From Paracoccus wurundjeri (lineage in GTDB: Bacteria > Pseudomonadota > Alphaproteobacteria > Rhodobacterales > Rhodobacteraceae), in NCBI RefSeq assembly GCF_030678915.1, contig NZ_JAUUTZ010000016.1, forward strand, positions 51,964-115,963: 64,000 bases of DNA. Direction: 5' to 3'. Below are positions 43,449 through 51,887 of the stretch, in pieces (position 1 is the stretch's first letter; every line of letters begins with the position of its first letter). Under the pieces are notes generated by a model, which was not told the DNA's origin, made no database searches, and worked only from the letters and a program-made list of their open reading frames with translations. The position numbers were made by a program, and so were the translations under genes.

Positions 43449-44348
43449 ATGAACTTGCGCCAGATCGAAGTCTTCCGCGCGGTGGTCACCAACGGGACCA
43501 CCGCCCGTGCGGCCGAAGTGCTGAGGATATCCCAACCCTCGGTCAGCAAGACGATCCAGGATCTGGAACGCGCCATCGGGTTTCCGGTGTTTCACCGGGT
43601 GAAGGGTCGCTTGCGCCCCACAGCCGAAGGTCAACTCTTTTTCCGCGAAGTGGAGCATGCCTTCGCGGGCCTTGCGCATCTTCGCGGGGCAGCAGCGCGG
43701 ATTCGTGATTTCGGCTCTGGTGAGTTGCGCGTTGCTTCGCTTTCCGCCCTGTCGACCAATATCATACCGAGCGCCCTTGCGGCACTGACCTCGAAGAATC
43801 CGGGCATTGCCATCACATTCCAGACGCGGATGTCCTCGGTGGTGAGGGACCTCGTCGCATCGGGCCAGTTCGATATCGGAGTCGTAGCCGACGAGATCGA
43901 CAAGACCGGCGTCGAGGTGCGCCCCTTCGCTCACTTTCGCGCCTGGCTCGCGATACCCGAAGGACATCCGCTCGAAAAGCTTCAGGTCATTCGGCCGACA
44001 GACCTCGTGGATCATCCGTTCATCGCGCTTTCGCCCGAAGACACAACACGCCAGCAGGCCGAGACAGCGATCGCAGCTGAAGGCGTCGAGCTGAGCGTCA
44101 TTCTCGAAACCCCGTACTCCACCACAATTTGCGCCATGGTGGCGGCGAGGCTTGGAGTGGGGCTGGTCGATCCGCTGACAGCGGAGCTTTTCGAAGGGCG
44201 CGGGCTGGTGATGCGCCCTTTCGAGCCCGAACTGCACTTCAGGACGCTTCTTATCCTGCCCCCGCATCGTCCCGTCTCGCGGATCGTCGAGGAGTTCATC
44301 GCCGAACTGGGTGAGGCGCTGAACAAATACGGGCAGTTCAGCGGCTGA
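43449..44348 (+). CDS. LysR family transcriptional regulator
   Basis: A 299-residue regulator: HTH 'LRQIEVFRAVVTNGTTARAA', 'SQPSVSKTIQDLERAIGF', then a substrate-binding domain from about residue 90. The HTH pattern with 'MNLRQIEVFRAVV' resembles CysB/OccR-like proteins. ATG at 43449 with GGAGG. It is divergent from the C-S lyase and convergent with the ABC ATPase, and probably controls both. Confidence 0.92.
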   Translation: MNLRQIEVFRAVVTNGTTARAAEVLRISQPSVSKTIQDLERAIGFPVFHRVKGRLRPTAEGQLFFREVEHAFAGLAHLRGAAARIRDFGSGELRVASLSALSTNIIPSALAALTSKNPGIAITFQTRMSSVVRDLVASGQFDIGVVADEIDKTGVEVRPFAHFRAWLAIPEGHPLEKLQVIRPTDLVDHPFIALSPEDTTRQQAETAIAAEGVELSVILETPYSTTICAMVAARLGVGLVDPLTAELFEGRGLVMRPFEPELHFRTLLILPPHRPVSRIVEEFIAELGEALNKYGQFSG

Positions 44349-44368
44349 TTTATTTTCGGACAGCATCG

Positions 44369-45157
44369 CTACAGCACCTTTGACAGGAATGCCTGGGTGC
44401 GCGGATTTTTCGGCGTCTCCAGCATCTCTTTGGGACGCCCTTCTTCGACAATCGTTCCATGATCCATGAACACAAGGTGGTCACCGACTTCGCGGGCGAA
44501 GCCAATCTCGTGCGTGACCAGCATCATGGTCATCCCGGACACGGCCAAATCCTTGATGACATCGAGAACTTCACCGACCAGTTCAGGGTCCAAGGCCGAT
44601 GTCGGTTCGTCAAAGAGCATCACTTCGGGTTCCATCGCCAGTGCCCGCGCGATTGCAACGCGCTGCTGCTGTCCGCCGGACAACTGGTTGGGATAGCGGT
44701 CCGCCAAGTCTGCCAGCCCCACACGGGCCAAAAGGTCCCGGCCCTGACCAAGCGCCTTGGCTTTGGGAACGCGCTTCACATGAATGGGCCCCTCGGTAAC
44801 GTTGCCAAGCGCCGTCTTGTGCGGGAAGAGATTGAACCGCTGAAAGACCATACCCGTCAGGCGCCGCTGCCGGTCGATCGCCCGGGGAGACAGTTCGTAA
44901 AGCCGGCCATTGCGTTCGTCATATCCCTGAAGCGTACCGCCGATCCTGACGCGCCCTGCCGAGATTTCCTCAATTTGGTTGATGCAGCGCAGGAGGGTCG
45001 ACTTGCCCGACCCGGACGGACCGATCGCAACACAGACCTCGCCTTTGGCGATGGTCAGATTCACCCCGCGAAGCGCATGGAAGGTGCCGAAGAACTTGTG
45101 GATGCTCTCAAGGGAAATGGCCGGGACGGTTTGCTCAGATGTGGCGAGTCTGGACAT
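44369..45157 (-). CDS. Amino-acid ABC transporter ATPase
   Basis: A 262-residue GlnQ/HisP-type ATPase with 'GPSGSGKST', '[19 protein letters not shown]', '[17 protein letters not shown]', '[14 protein letters not shown]' and '[15 protein letters not shown]'. The first 8 codons or so overlap the permease gene, so the two are coupled. Third gene of a binding protein-permease-ATPase operon for a polar amino acid, possibly cystine given the nearby C-S lyase. Confidence 0.94.
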   Translation of the reverse strand: MSRLATSEQTVPAISLESIHKFFGTFHALRGVNLTIAKGEVCVAIGPSGSGKSTLLRCINQIEEISAGRVRIGGTLQGYDERNGRLYELSPRAIDRQRRLTGMVFQRFNLFPHKTALGNVTEGPIHVKRVPKAKALGQGRDLLARVGLADLADRYPNQLSGGQQQRVAIARALAMEPEVMLFDEPTSALDPELVGEVLDVIKDLAVSGMTMMLVTHEIGFAREVGDHLVFMDHGTIVEEGRPKEMLETPKNPRTQAFLSKVL

Positions 45158-46049
45158 AGTCCTGCCCCTTTCCGAAATGACGTTCGAGATAATACTGCCC
45201 GATCATCATCACCGAGGTGATTATCAGGTACCAGAATGCTGCAACCATCAGCATTGGAACGGGCAGGTAGATACGGTTCGCGATCGCACTGGTGGCAAAC
45301 ATCAGGTCCAGCGTGAAGGGAACAGCCAGAACAAGTGCGGTACCTTTGAGCATGCCGATGGTTTCGTTCCCTGTCGGCGGAATGATCGTGCGCATCGCCT
45401 GTGGCAGAAGAATCCGCCACCATATGCGTGCGCGTGACATTCCGATGGCCTGCGCTGCTTCGGTTTGTCCCCGGTCTATGGCCTTGAAACCCGCTCGAAA
45501 GATCTCGGCCAGGTAGGCGCTTTCGTTCAGACCTAACCCCAAGACTGCGGCCACCCCGGCGCTCACGACCCATTCGGTCGGCACGCCAAGTATTTCTGGA
45601 CCGAAAGGAACAGATATCGACAGGCGGGGGAACAGAACCGCAAACAGACCCCAGAACAGAAGCTGGGTGTAAAGCGGCGTGCCGCGGAAGAACCAGATCC
45701 ACACCCAGGAGAGCGTCTTCAGGATCGGGTTGTCACTGTCGCGCATCAGAACCAGGATGGCAGCACAGGTGATCCCGACCAGCATGGCAACCACCGTCAG
45801 CACCAATGTCCAGCCCACCCCGGCAATCACCGTCGGGGCAAAGAGGTATTGCCAAAATACATTCCAGTGAAAGTTCGGGTTGACGATAACGTTGTGCGCC
45901 ACCTGCATCACGACGATCCCGAGCAGCACGATGGCAATCCAGCGGCCCGGATGGCGACGCGGAGTCACCTGATTGAGTTCAACGGGCCGATCTGTGCCCC
46001 GGGAGGCATTTTCGCCTTCCAGGACCCAAGCTGTCGTATCAGATGTCAT
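45135..46049 (-). CDS. Amino-acid ABC transporter permease
   Basis: A 304-residue permease with helices from about residue 35 and the EAA loop '[27 protein letters not shown]'. The start at 46049 is one base after the stop of the binding-protein gene (TGA-T-ATG); a longer opening to 46136 would overlap that gene and is rejected. Only one permease gene is present, so it likely homodimerises. Confidence 0.9.
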   Translation of the reverse strand: MTSDTTAWVLEGENASRGTDRPVELNQVTPRRHPGRWIAIVLLGIVVMQVAHNVIVNPNFHWNVFWQYLFAPTVIAGVGWTLVLTVVAMLVGITCAAILVLMRDSDNPILKTLSWVWIWFFRGTPLYTQLLFWGLFAVLFPRLSISVPFGPEILGVPTEWVVSAGVAAVLGLGLNESAYLAEIFRAGFKAIDRGQTEAAQAIGMSRARIWWRILLPQAMRTIIPPTGNETIGMLKGTALVLAVPFTLDLMFATSAIANRIYLPVPMLMVAAFWYLIITSVMMIGQYYLERHFGKGQDYVQTRHI

Positions 46050-46050
46050 A

Positions 46051-46953
46051 TCAGTTCTCGACTTTCGGGTTGATGACGGCCTCGTCGACCAGAAAATGGC
46101 CCACGCCCCAGAATTCGTAGATTTCAGCGTAGACACCTTCGTCGATCAGGTAGTTCAAAGAGTCCGCAATCAACTGCGTCAGTTCTGTGTCATCCTTTAT
46201 CACGGCAATGCCGTTCGGACCGCGCTGGCCCATCGAGCCGACCGGCTCCAGGTTTTCGAGTTTGCCGCCACTCTGCTTGACCGCGTAGGCCGCCGTACCA
46301 CCGCCGGTGACGGTTGCGTCTGCGCCGCCGGTCGCGACCCGCGTGATGGCTTCGGTCTGGACGGAAAACGGAAGTTTCTTAATAGCAGGCTTGTCGGCGT
46401 CCAGGCAGGCCTGGTTATCAATATCCATGTGCTTTTCATGGTAGGTGCCCGGCATGATCGCGACCGTCGCACCACAATAATTGGCCGGATCGAACCCGGT
46501 CGGATTGCCTTCCCTGACGACCCAGAGGCTCTGAGTGTCGGAATAGGTAATGAAGTTCACTACCTCCATCCGCTCATTGGTGATCGAAAGGGCGTTGAGA
46601 CCGATATCGTATTTCGATCCGAGAGATGGCAAGATCGAAGGGAACGGGGCCGTGCGGGATTCATATTCCAGTCCGAGTGTCCTTGCGATGGCTCTACCCA
46701 AATCGATATCGATCCCCTGAGGCGTTTGACCATCGTCACCCGCAAGGAACTCCCACGGGGCATAAGCATTATCCGCGCCGCCGATCAGGACGCCACGGTT
46801 CGCAATTTCCTCTGGTACACGTTCGACAAGTTCCGGCACGGGTTCGAGGGTGGACAGGTCAAACGCCTGCGCAGCGCCTGCCACCGGTGAGAGGACCGCT
46901 GCGGCGACAGCCGCAGCCGTGTACTCGAGCCTAAGTCGGAAAGAAGATTTCAT
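46051..46953 (-). CDS. Amino-acid ABC transporter substrate-binding protein
   Basis: A 300-residue SBP_bac_3-type binding protein: signal peptide (about 1-32, 'AAAVAAAVLSPVAGAAQA'), then 'IANRGVLIGGADNAYAPWEF', 'GIDIDLGRAIARTLGLEYESRT' and 'YDIGLNALSITNERMEVVNF'. AAGGGGA precedes the ATG at 46953. It has two mature cysteines ('ANYCGATVAI', 'DNQACLDADK'). First gene of the transporter operon, transcribed towards the LysR gene. Confidence 0.9.
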   Translation of the reverse strand: MKSSFRLRLEYTAAAVAAAVLSPVAGAAQAFDLSTLEPVPELVERVPEEIANRGVLIGGADNAYAPWEFLAGDDGQTPQGIDIDLGRAIARTLGLEYESRTAPFPSILPSLGSKYDIGLNALSITNERMEVVNFITYSDTQSLWVVREGNPTGFDPANYCGATVAIMPGTYHEKHMDIDNQACLDADKPAIKKLPFSVQTEAITRVATGGADATVTGGGTAAYAVKQSGGKLENLEPVGSMGQRGPNGIAVIKDDTELTQLIADSLNYLIDEGVYAEIYEFWGVGHFLVDEAVINPKVEN

Positions 46954-47597
46954 GGCGTTTCCCCTTGCTGGACGCACCTGAGGCGCTTTTTTTGCATTCT
47001 GCCTTGACCACGCGGGCTGCGCGATATGACCAATGCTATGGTTCGGAAAACTATTCGTCCAATACTATGATTTTGGCACTTTATTCGCTCTGGTTATTGA
47101 TTTGATCGTCGCACACGCGAAAAAAGATGGCTTGCGGTGATTGCATAGACGCAGGCGCGCGACGCGATCCGGTAGAACCGTAACGCGCAGCTTCAAGATC
47201 AAAATCCTGACCGAAGACCGGTGCATCCGGGCAAGGACGGATCCAGCGTCACGAAGGCGCGGTCAGGCACCGCGCTGCCAGAGAACGGGAAAGCGAGGAT
47301 GATCCATCCGCGCCCTGGACGGAAGACCGTCCTCCAGCCCCTCAAAACGCCGGCGATGTCGTCCATTTGCGCGGCGCATGCCGGATGTCATCCCCCAGGA
47401 ACCTGGGGAAAGACGGTGACGGGGGAGTTGCCACCTTTTTGCAGGTCCCTGCAGGCACCCCTGCCGACGCTCGTTTCGGCCCGGATTTCGGCTCTGGGTG
47501 CAGCCGATATTCTGCAACTGCCGCGGCGACAGCATCAAAGATGGGCTGAAGTCTGGCGCGGACGTGCGCCAGGCACGAGCCCCGATCGGGCGGGCAT
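46954..47597. other. Gene-poor stretch, probably decayed
   Basis: About 640 bp with only overlapping short frames that I do not recognise. CCCCAGG-AA-CCTGGGG (about 47393-47408) is a small dyad. The right side merges with a serine-recombinase remnant, so this is probably eroded mobile DNA. The left side must hold the promoter of the binding-protein gene. Confidence 0.4.
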
Positions 47598-47759
47598 TCA
47601 TTTTGCTCGAACAGGACCTGTCTTCCCGTCAGCAAAGTCACGGACGATGCGACGCACGATCAACGCCTGATCATCATTGATGACGAGCGCCCCTGCCCCG
47701 TCCTGCTCGTCCATCGCCACGTCATAACCATATGTGCGGTTTCCGGCTTTACCGCGCAG
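47598..47759 (-). pseudogene. Serine recombinase fragment (recombinase domain)
   Basis: A minus-strand frame reads 'LRGKAGNRTYGYDV', then 'GALVINDDQALIVRRI', then 'VRDFADGK', the conserved 'GKxxGxxxYGYD...I.E.QA.IVRRIFxxFADGK' segment of large serine recombinases. It ends at TGA (47598) just after 'ADGKT'. Upstream catalytic domain and downstream parts are missing. Its 5' edge (47759) abuts the hydrolase remnant at about 47762, pointing to a deletion or integration joint. Confidence 0.7.
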
Positions 47760-47761
47760 CA

Positions 47762-48226
47762 TATGCGAAGCAGCAGGCGACCCGGCCGCAGACTATCGGC
47801 TATGCACTTGTCGACTCACTAGTCGGGCTTCTGGCCTGGATCCTCGACAAATTCGCTGAGTGGACAGATACCGAAGATAGCCCGTTCAAAACAATTTCCA
47901 TGGATCGCGTTCTTGATGAGGTCACTCTGTATTGGCTGACGCGGACCGGCGCATCGGCGGCCCGCATCTACTACGAGCGCCACGGCGGTGTGAACACGCT
48001 CGACTCCGAACTTCGAGTCGATGTTCCATCGGTTATCAGTATATATCCCCGCGACATCGAAAAATGTCCGCGCGCCTGGGCACAGGAGCGGTATCGACAA
48101 ATCGTCCGATGGGAGGCGCCTGAAACCGGGGGACATTTCCCATCGCTGGAGGCGCCGGAGTATTTCGTCAGGGACCTGCAAGAAGGCCTTGCGGCAGTGC
48201 TGGCCGCTAGCGGTCGTTGGTGGTGA
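47762..48226 (+). pseudogene. Epoxide-hydrolase-like alpha/beta hydrolase, C-terminal fragment
   Basis: About 154 codons read 'ATRPQTIGYALVDSLVGLLA', 'WILDKFAEWTD', then 'RVLDEVTLYWLTRTGASAAR' and, near the end, 'WEAPETGGHFPSLEAPEYFV'. This matches the C-terminal half of EHN-type epoxide hydrolases, with the final catalytic His in 'GGHF'. The N-terminal domain and nucleophile elbow are gone; the region before 47762 belongs to a recombinase remnant on the other strand. The frame opens at an unrelated ATG at 47732 but the product would not be functional. Confidence 0.75.
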
Positions 48227-48335
48227 CGTTGTCGATGCTGGCTGGCTCCCTGATCAGGTGATCTATAAAGACAAGAATGAAGCAGACGACCATTGCTAAC
48301 GTCGACAGGAATTCTGTGCCAGGTTAGGAAATAGA

Positions 48336-49091
48336 ATGACGATCACCAATCAAGACGAACTGGACGGCCTGAAGGATATCGGCCGCGTCGTGGCCAACAC
48401 CATGCATGCCATGTCAAAGGCGATGGAGCCCGGCATGACGACCCGAGAGCTTGACGAGATAGGTCGCGAGCTTCTGTATCGTGAGGGCGCGGTCTCCGCC
48501 CCAGAGGCTACATATGACTTTCCGGGTGCCACTTGCATCAGCGTCAACGAGGAGATCGCACATGGTATTCCGGGAGACCGCTCCCTGAAAGAGGGGGATA
48601 TGGTCAATATTGATGTCTCCGCCTCCAAGAATGACTATTTCGCCGATACCGGAGCCACATTCCGGATGGGGCATACCAGTCCATCTCTCGATCGCTTGTG
48701 CCGGGACGGCAAACGCGCGATGCAGATCGGGATTGCGCAAGTAAGCCACAACAAACCTTTAGCCGGGATCGGCAATGCCATCGGGCGGTTTGCTTCATCT
48801 CGGGGCTATACCCTGATCCGGAACCTTGCCAGTCATGGGGTTGGCCGGGCATTACACGAGTTCCCCGAAGAGGTCGCCACTTGGCCAACACGCGGTGATA
48901 AGCGGCGGATGCACAAGGGCATGGTGCTAACGGTCGAGCCGTTCCTGTCCCGAGGTGGCATCTGGGCTGCCGCAGGCGAGGATGAATGGACCCTCTACAG
49001 CGAACCGCCGGCACCTGTCGTCCAGTATGAACATACCGTCGTTGTCACGGATCGGAGACCAATCATCGTCACCTTGCCAAGCCAGCTCTGA
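48336..49091 (+). CDS. map: Type I methionine aminopeptidase (accessory copy)
   Basis: A 251-residue MetAP without N-terminal extension. All active-site residues are present: His in 'NEEIAHGIPG', the metal ligands Asp ('NIDVSA') and Asp ('FADTGATF'), His in 'SHGVGRALHEFP', Glu in 'TVEPF' and Glu in 'QYEHTVVVT'. It removes initiator Met from nascent proteins. It lies alone between pseudogenes rather than in a ribosomal-protein context, so it is likely an extra copy; a housekeeping map elsewhere is inferred, not seen. Confidence 0.92.
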   Translation: MTITNQDELDGLKDIGRVVANTMHAMSKAMEPGMTTRELDEIGRELLYREGAVSAPEATYDFPGATCISVNEEIAHGIPGDRSLKEGDMVNIDVSASKNDYFADTGATFRMGHTSPSLDRLCRDGKRAMQIGIAQVSHNKPLAGIGNAIGRFASSRGYTLIRNLASHGVGRALHEFPEEVATWPTRGDKRRMHKGMVLTVEPFLSRGGIWAAAGEDEWTLYSEPPAPVVQYEHTVVVTDRRPIIVTLPSQL

Positions 49092-49170
49092 ACGTCTGTG
49101 GTGGCGAAAGACTTCCGATGCGGGCCGCGGCATGAGGGTACGGCTTAGACACCGATGACTTGGTGTTGGG

Positions 49171-49664
49171 TTAAGGCGCAAGGGGTGAGATTGTTTTCTC
49201 GTAACGCCATACTTCAAGCTCGAAGATACCCTTAGCTGTTTCCAACGCATTGATCGTTGAGCCGACACGGCACCAGCCGTGCTTTTCGTAGAACCGCATT
49301 GCTCGCTCGTTGCCGATTGCACAGGCGAGCCATGCTCTTGTCGCCCCGACCGCCGCCAGGCGGCGTTCGGCATCCGCCAAGAGCGCAATTGCAACACCTG
49401 TTCCCCTGGCTTCCTTCGAGACATAAAGTTGAGAGAGCTAGTCTTGCCTGATCATGCAGAATCCCGCCGGCCAGTCCGGTGGGCCCGCCATGTGAACGGA
49501 CGCCAGATCTTCTCGGAGTCTTTGCCGAAATTTTTCCAGCGTGCAATGCCGGGCCAGCTTTGCTGGCAGGATGTTGGCATGGCGTCTTGCCAGCTATCAT
49601 ACCAAAGCTGTGCAAGCCTATCTATTTCGGTACTTTCCGTTGATCGAGTTTCTATGGAACGCAT
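49171..49664 (-). pseudogene. GNAT N-acetyltransferase, broken by frameshift and stop
   Basis: The N-terminal part reads from 49664 ('TEIDRLAQLWYDSWQDAM'); the C-terminal part reads 'LSQLYVSKEARGTGVAIALL', then 'ADAERRLAAVGATRAWLACA', then 'NERAMRFYEKHGW', a clear GNAT acetyl-CoA-binding core. Between them is a frame change near 49460-49500, after which 'PAGFCMIRQD' is followed by an in-frame TAG (49438-49440) where homologues have Glu. Two lesions argue for a decayed gene rather than a sequencing error. Confidence 0.75.
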
Positions 49665-49692
49665 AGAACCTCACTTTTCGAGTTGGCAATGC

Positions 49693-50208
49693 TCACGCAT
49701 CGGACGCCCTGTCCTGCATTTGTTGATAGGCTGCGGTCAGGTCAACAAGGACGGACGACACATGTCGGCCATAGGCGCCGCCGACCGGATCCTCGATATG
49801 GATCAGGCGCAACTCGTCCATGAACCGCTCCCACATTGGCGCGCCTCCGTCTTCGAGAAGTCGCGCGCGAATGCCAAGCTCTTCACTGACCGGCAGATAC
49901 CTGCACCCCCATGCGCCGATCATTGCAAGAACCGGCAGCAACTGGATTGTCGGTTCGGTCAGGCTGTAGATACCCTTCTGGCTGTGGCTGGGATCATCCT
50001 GCCTGGCCAGCAACCCGAGGCTCACCAGGCGCTTGAGCCGCGCGGCCAGGACATTCGACGCGATCCCTTCCACCGAATGCGTCAGCAGATCGCGAAAATG
50101 CCGGTGATTGCCGAACATGATGTCGCGGATGACGATCAGGCTCCACCGGTCACCCAATACTTCCATGGTCAGGTTGATCGGGCAGCCAGACCGTCGCTCG
50201 ATATCCAA
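49693..50208 (-). CDS. HxlR family winged-helix regulator
   Basis: A 171-residue HxlR regulator, longer than the usual 110-150: residues 1-105 form the winged helix ('GCPINLTMEVLGDRWSLIVIRD', 'IASNVLAARLKRLVSLGLL'), followed by a C-terminal helical extension. One Cys at position 9 is in the usual sensor position. It is divergent from a DHFR-like gene with direct and inverted repeats in the 97-bp spacer. Confidence 0.9.
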   Translation of the reverse strand: MDIERRSGCPINLTMEVLGDRWSLIVIRDIMFGNHRHFRDLLTHSVEGIASNVLAARLKRLVSLGLLARQDDPSHSQKGIYSLTEPTIQLLPVLAMIGAWGCRYLPVSEELGIRARLLEDGGAPMWERFMDELRLIHIEDPVGGAYGRHVSSVLVDLTAAYQQMQDRASDA

Positions 50209-50228
50209 TTCACGCCCTCCTCGAAAAC

Positions 50229-50283
50229 CAGTTGCATAATAAGATCAGTCATGCAACAACACAACCAGTTGCTTATTGCAATC
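50229..50283. promoter_or_regulatory. Repeat-rich operator between hxlR-like and DHFR-like genes
   Basis: CCAGTTGCATAATAAG (50229-50243) and CCAGTTGCTTATTGCA (50265-50280) are near-identical 5' halves 36 bp apart. In addition TTGCATAATAAG and CTTATTGCAA are imperfect inverted copies, and GCAAC/GTTGC occurs between. Likely the HxlR binding region controlling both divergent genes. Confidence 0.5.
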
Positions 50284-50305
50284 AGATATAAGGGAGGAAT
50301 TTATC

Positions 50306-50950
50306 ATGTCCAAACTTCGCGTTTGCTGTTTCAGCCTGTCGCTCGATGGTTTCGGTGCCGGTCCGAACCAAACCATCGACAATCCGCTCGGCGAAGGTGG
50401 TGAGGCCATGCACAAATGGATGTTTCCAACCCGAAACTTCCAAAGGAAGGTGATGGATAGGGGCGAGGGCACAAGTGGCCCGGACGACGATTTCGTGGCT
50501 CGCGGCTTCGACAATATCGGCGCCTGGATCCTGGGGCGCAACATGTTCGGACCGATCAGGGGCGCATGGTCGGACGATCAATGGAAGGGCTGGTGGGGCG
50601 ACAATCCCCCCTATCACACGGACGTCTTCGTGCTCACTCATCACCCGCGCGAGCCGATCACGATGGAGGGCGGCACGGTCTTTCACTTCGTCACTGCTGG
50701 CATTCATGCCGCACTCGAACGGGCCCGGACGTCAGCCGGAGGCAAGGACGTGCGGCTTGGCGGCGGAGTTGCAACCATTCGGCAATACTTGGAAGCGGGC
50801 CTCGTCGATGAGATGCACCTCGCGATAAGTCCGGTTCTGCTTGGCAGGGGCGAAAATCTCTTCACCGATATCGACACAGCCAGCCTCGGCTTCCATTGTA
50901 CCGAACACATTCCCACAAAACACGCCACTCATGTCGTGCTGACCAGGTAG
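50306..50950 (+). CDS. Dihydrofolate reductase family protein (RibD C-terminal-like)
   Basis: A 214-residue protein of the RibD/YwjB-type DHFR-like family: 'LRVCCFSLSLDGFGAG' opening, 'GAWILGRNMFGPIRG', 'VFVLTHHPREP', 'DVRLGGGVATIRQYLEAGLVDEMHLAISPVLLG' region with the Gly-rich NADPH loop. ATG at 50306 preceded by GGGAGG. It is divergent from an HxlR regulator and may be a stress-induced reductase; true DHFR activity is unlikely and the substrate is unknown. Confidence 0.88.
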   Translation: MSKLRVCCFSLSLDGFGAGPNQTIDNPLGEGGEAMHKWMFPTRNFQRKVMDRGEGTSGPDDDFVARGFDNIGAWILGRNMFGPIRGAWSDDQWKGWWGDNPPYHTDVFVLTHHPREPITMEGGTVFHFVTAGIHAALERARTSAGGKDVRLGGGVATIRQYLEAGLVDEMHLAISPVLLGRGENLFTDIDTASLGFHCTEHIPTKHATHVVLTR

Positions 50951-51193
50951 ACGTTCCCCCGCTCGACTTGGTCCGCTGAAACCCGCCGTTGGTCATGCTG
51001 TGCGATGCGGCGGCACGGCTTCACTGAACCGGTCATTCATGCAGATCACCGCGAGACAGATCGAACAAATTGGTACAAGGCGGGAAAAAGCAGAGGTTTG
51101 TTGCGGCGGCGATCAGTGTCTGCTTCGGGGTGGCAAGCGGTCCGGCAGCTATTAACCGGGTGCAGTGAAATGACGACGTTCACTGGCATCGAT

Positions 51194-51508
51194 CTACGGG
51201 CGGCTCTTTCCCTGCTTGTCGATCAGGACTGCCTGTTGCCATCGGCCTGGCTTCTTGTCTGTACGGTGAATGCAGCCTGCCCAGCAGCAAGGTCGCTTCT
51301 TTCCTTCCAGCAATTCGTCACAGGTTCGCTCAATGCGACGTTGGCGCGTCTTTGCCTGTTTCGCATCATCGACCCAGCAGATGAACTCATTCCGGCCAAG
51401 CGGCGTGAGGTTTTCCCATTGCGTCAAGACTTTCGGATTCGAGCGCACTGCTGCTTGAAGGTCTTCACTCGCTTCGTGGACCGTGCCATGGAGAAAATCG
51501 TTTGTCAT
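51194..51508 (-). CDS. YdeI/OmpD-associated-like protein (short)
   Basis: A 104-residue protein starting at ATG 51508 behind GGAGG with 5-bp spacing. The core 'LTPLGRNEFICWVDDAKQAK' followed by 'TRQRRIERTCDELLEGKKRP' matches the C-terminal domain of YdeI/YjbR-like 'bacteriocin-protection' family proteins. The C-terminus 'CCWAGCIHRTDKKPG' also fits. Function is poorly known. A longer opening to 51703 reads poorly and is not used. Confidence 0.7.
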   Translation of the reverse strand: MTNDFLHGTVHEASEDLQAAVRSNPKVLTQWENLTPLGRNEFICWVDDAKQAKTRQRRIERTCDELLEGKKRPCCWAGCIHRTDKKPGRWQQAVLIDKQGKSRP

Positions 51509-51887
51509 CAGACCTCCGGGCAAGTTCATCTGAGCCGAATTCATAGGCACCGCAAAGAACGGCAGCTTCCGATTTTGACCACCGGAACGCGGAATGTCCA
51601 CCAGAAGGTCGCAAGTGAATATAAAACGGGAAGAAGCCGAGTGGCAACAATCGGCTCTCAGGCAGTCATGCGGCGATGCAGTGCCCAATCTGATGGCGAT
51701 CATGGACGGTTTTCGCCACTCACGGCCTATCTCGGTGATTCACCAAGCCATCGCGACACTGCAGCTTAGCCCTCGGAACATACGGCTGCGGCATCTCGGA
51801 TGTAATGACCGAAGACCGGGCTCATCGTGCCAAGGCTATGCTGTCAGTCCGCGTGTCGTCAGAATGACACCCGATGGGCTGGCAATC
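51509..51887. other. Intergenic stretch without a recognisable gene
   Basis: About 380 bp between the YdeI-like gene and the LacI regulator stop. Short frames on both strands look non-coding. No repeat or hairpin of note. Confidence 0.4.

Noticed and set aside
45135..46136. Longer start for the ABC permease at 46136
   Set aside because: It would add 29 residues translated from inside the binding-protein gene; the ATG at 46049 directly after that gene's stop is natural.
47221..47670. Plus-strand open frame (149 codons) before the hydrolase remnant
   Set aside because: No recognisable domain, and it runs opposite the better supported serine-recombinase fragment.
51005..51769. Plus-strand open frame (254 codons) over the YdeI-like gene
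   Set aside because: No domain, no ribosome site; the minus-strand frame has a good ribosome site and a recognisable family core.
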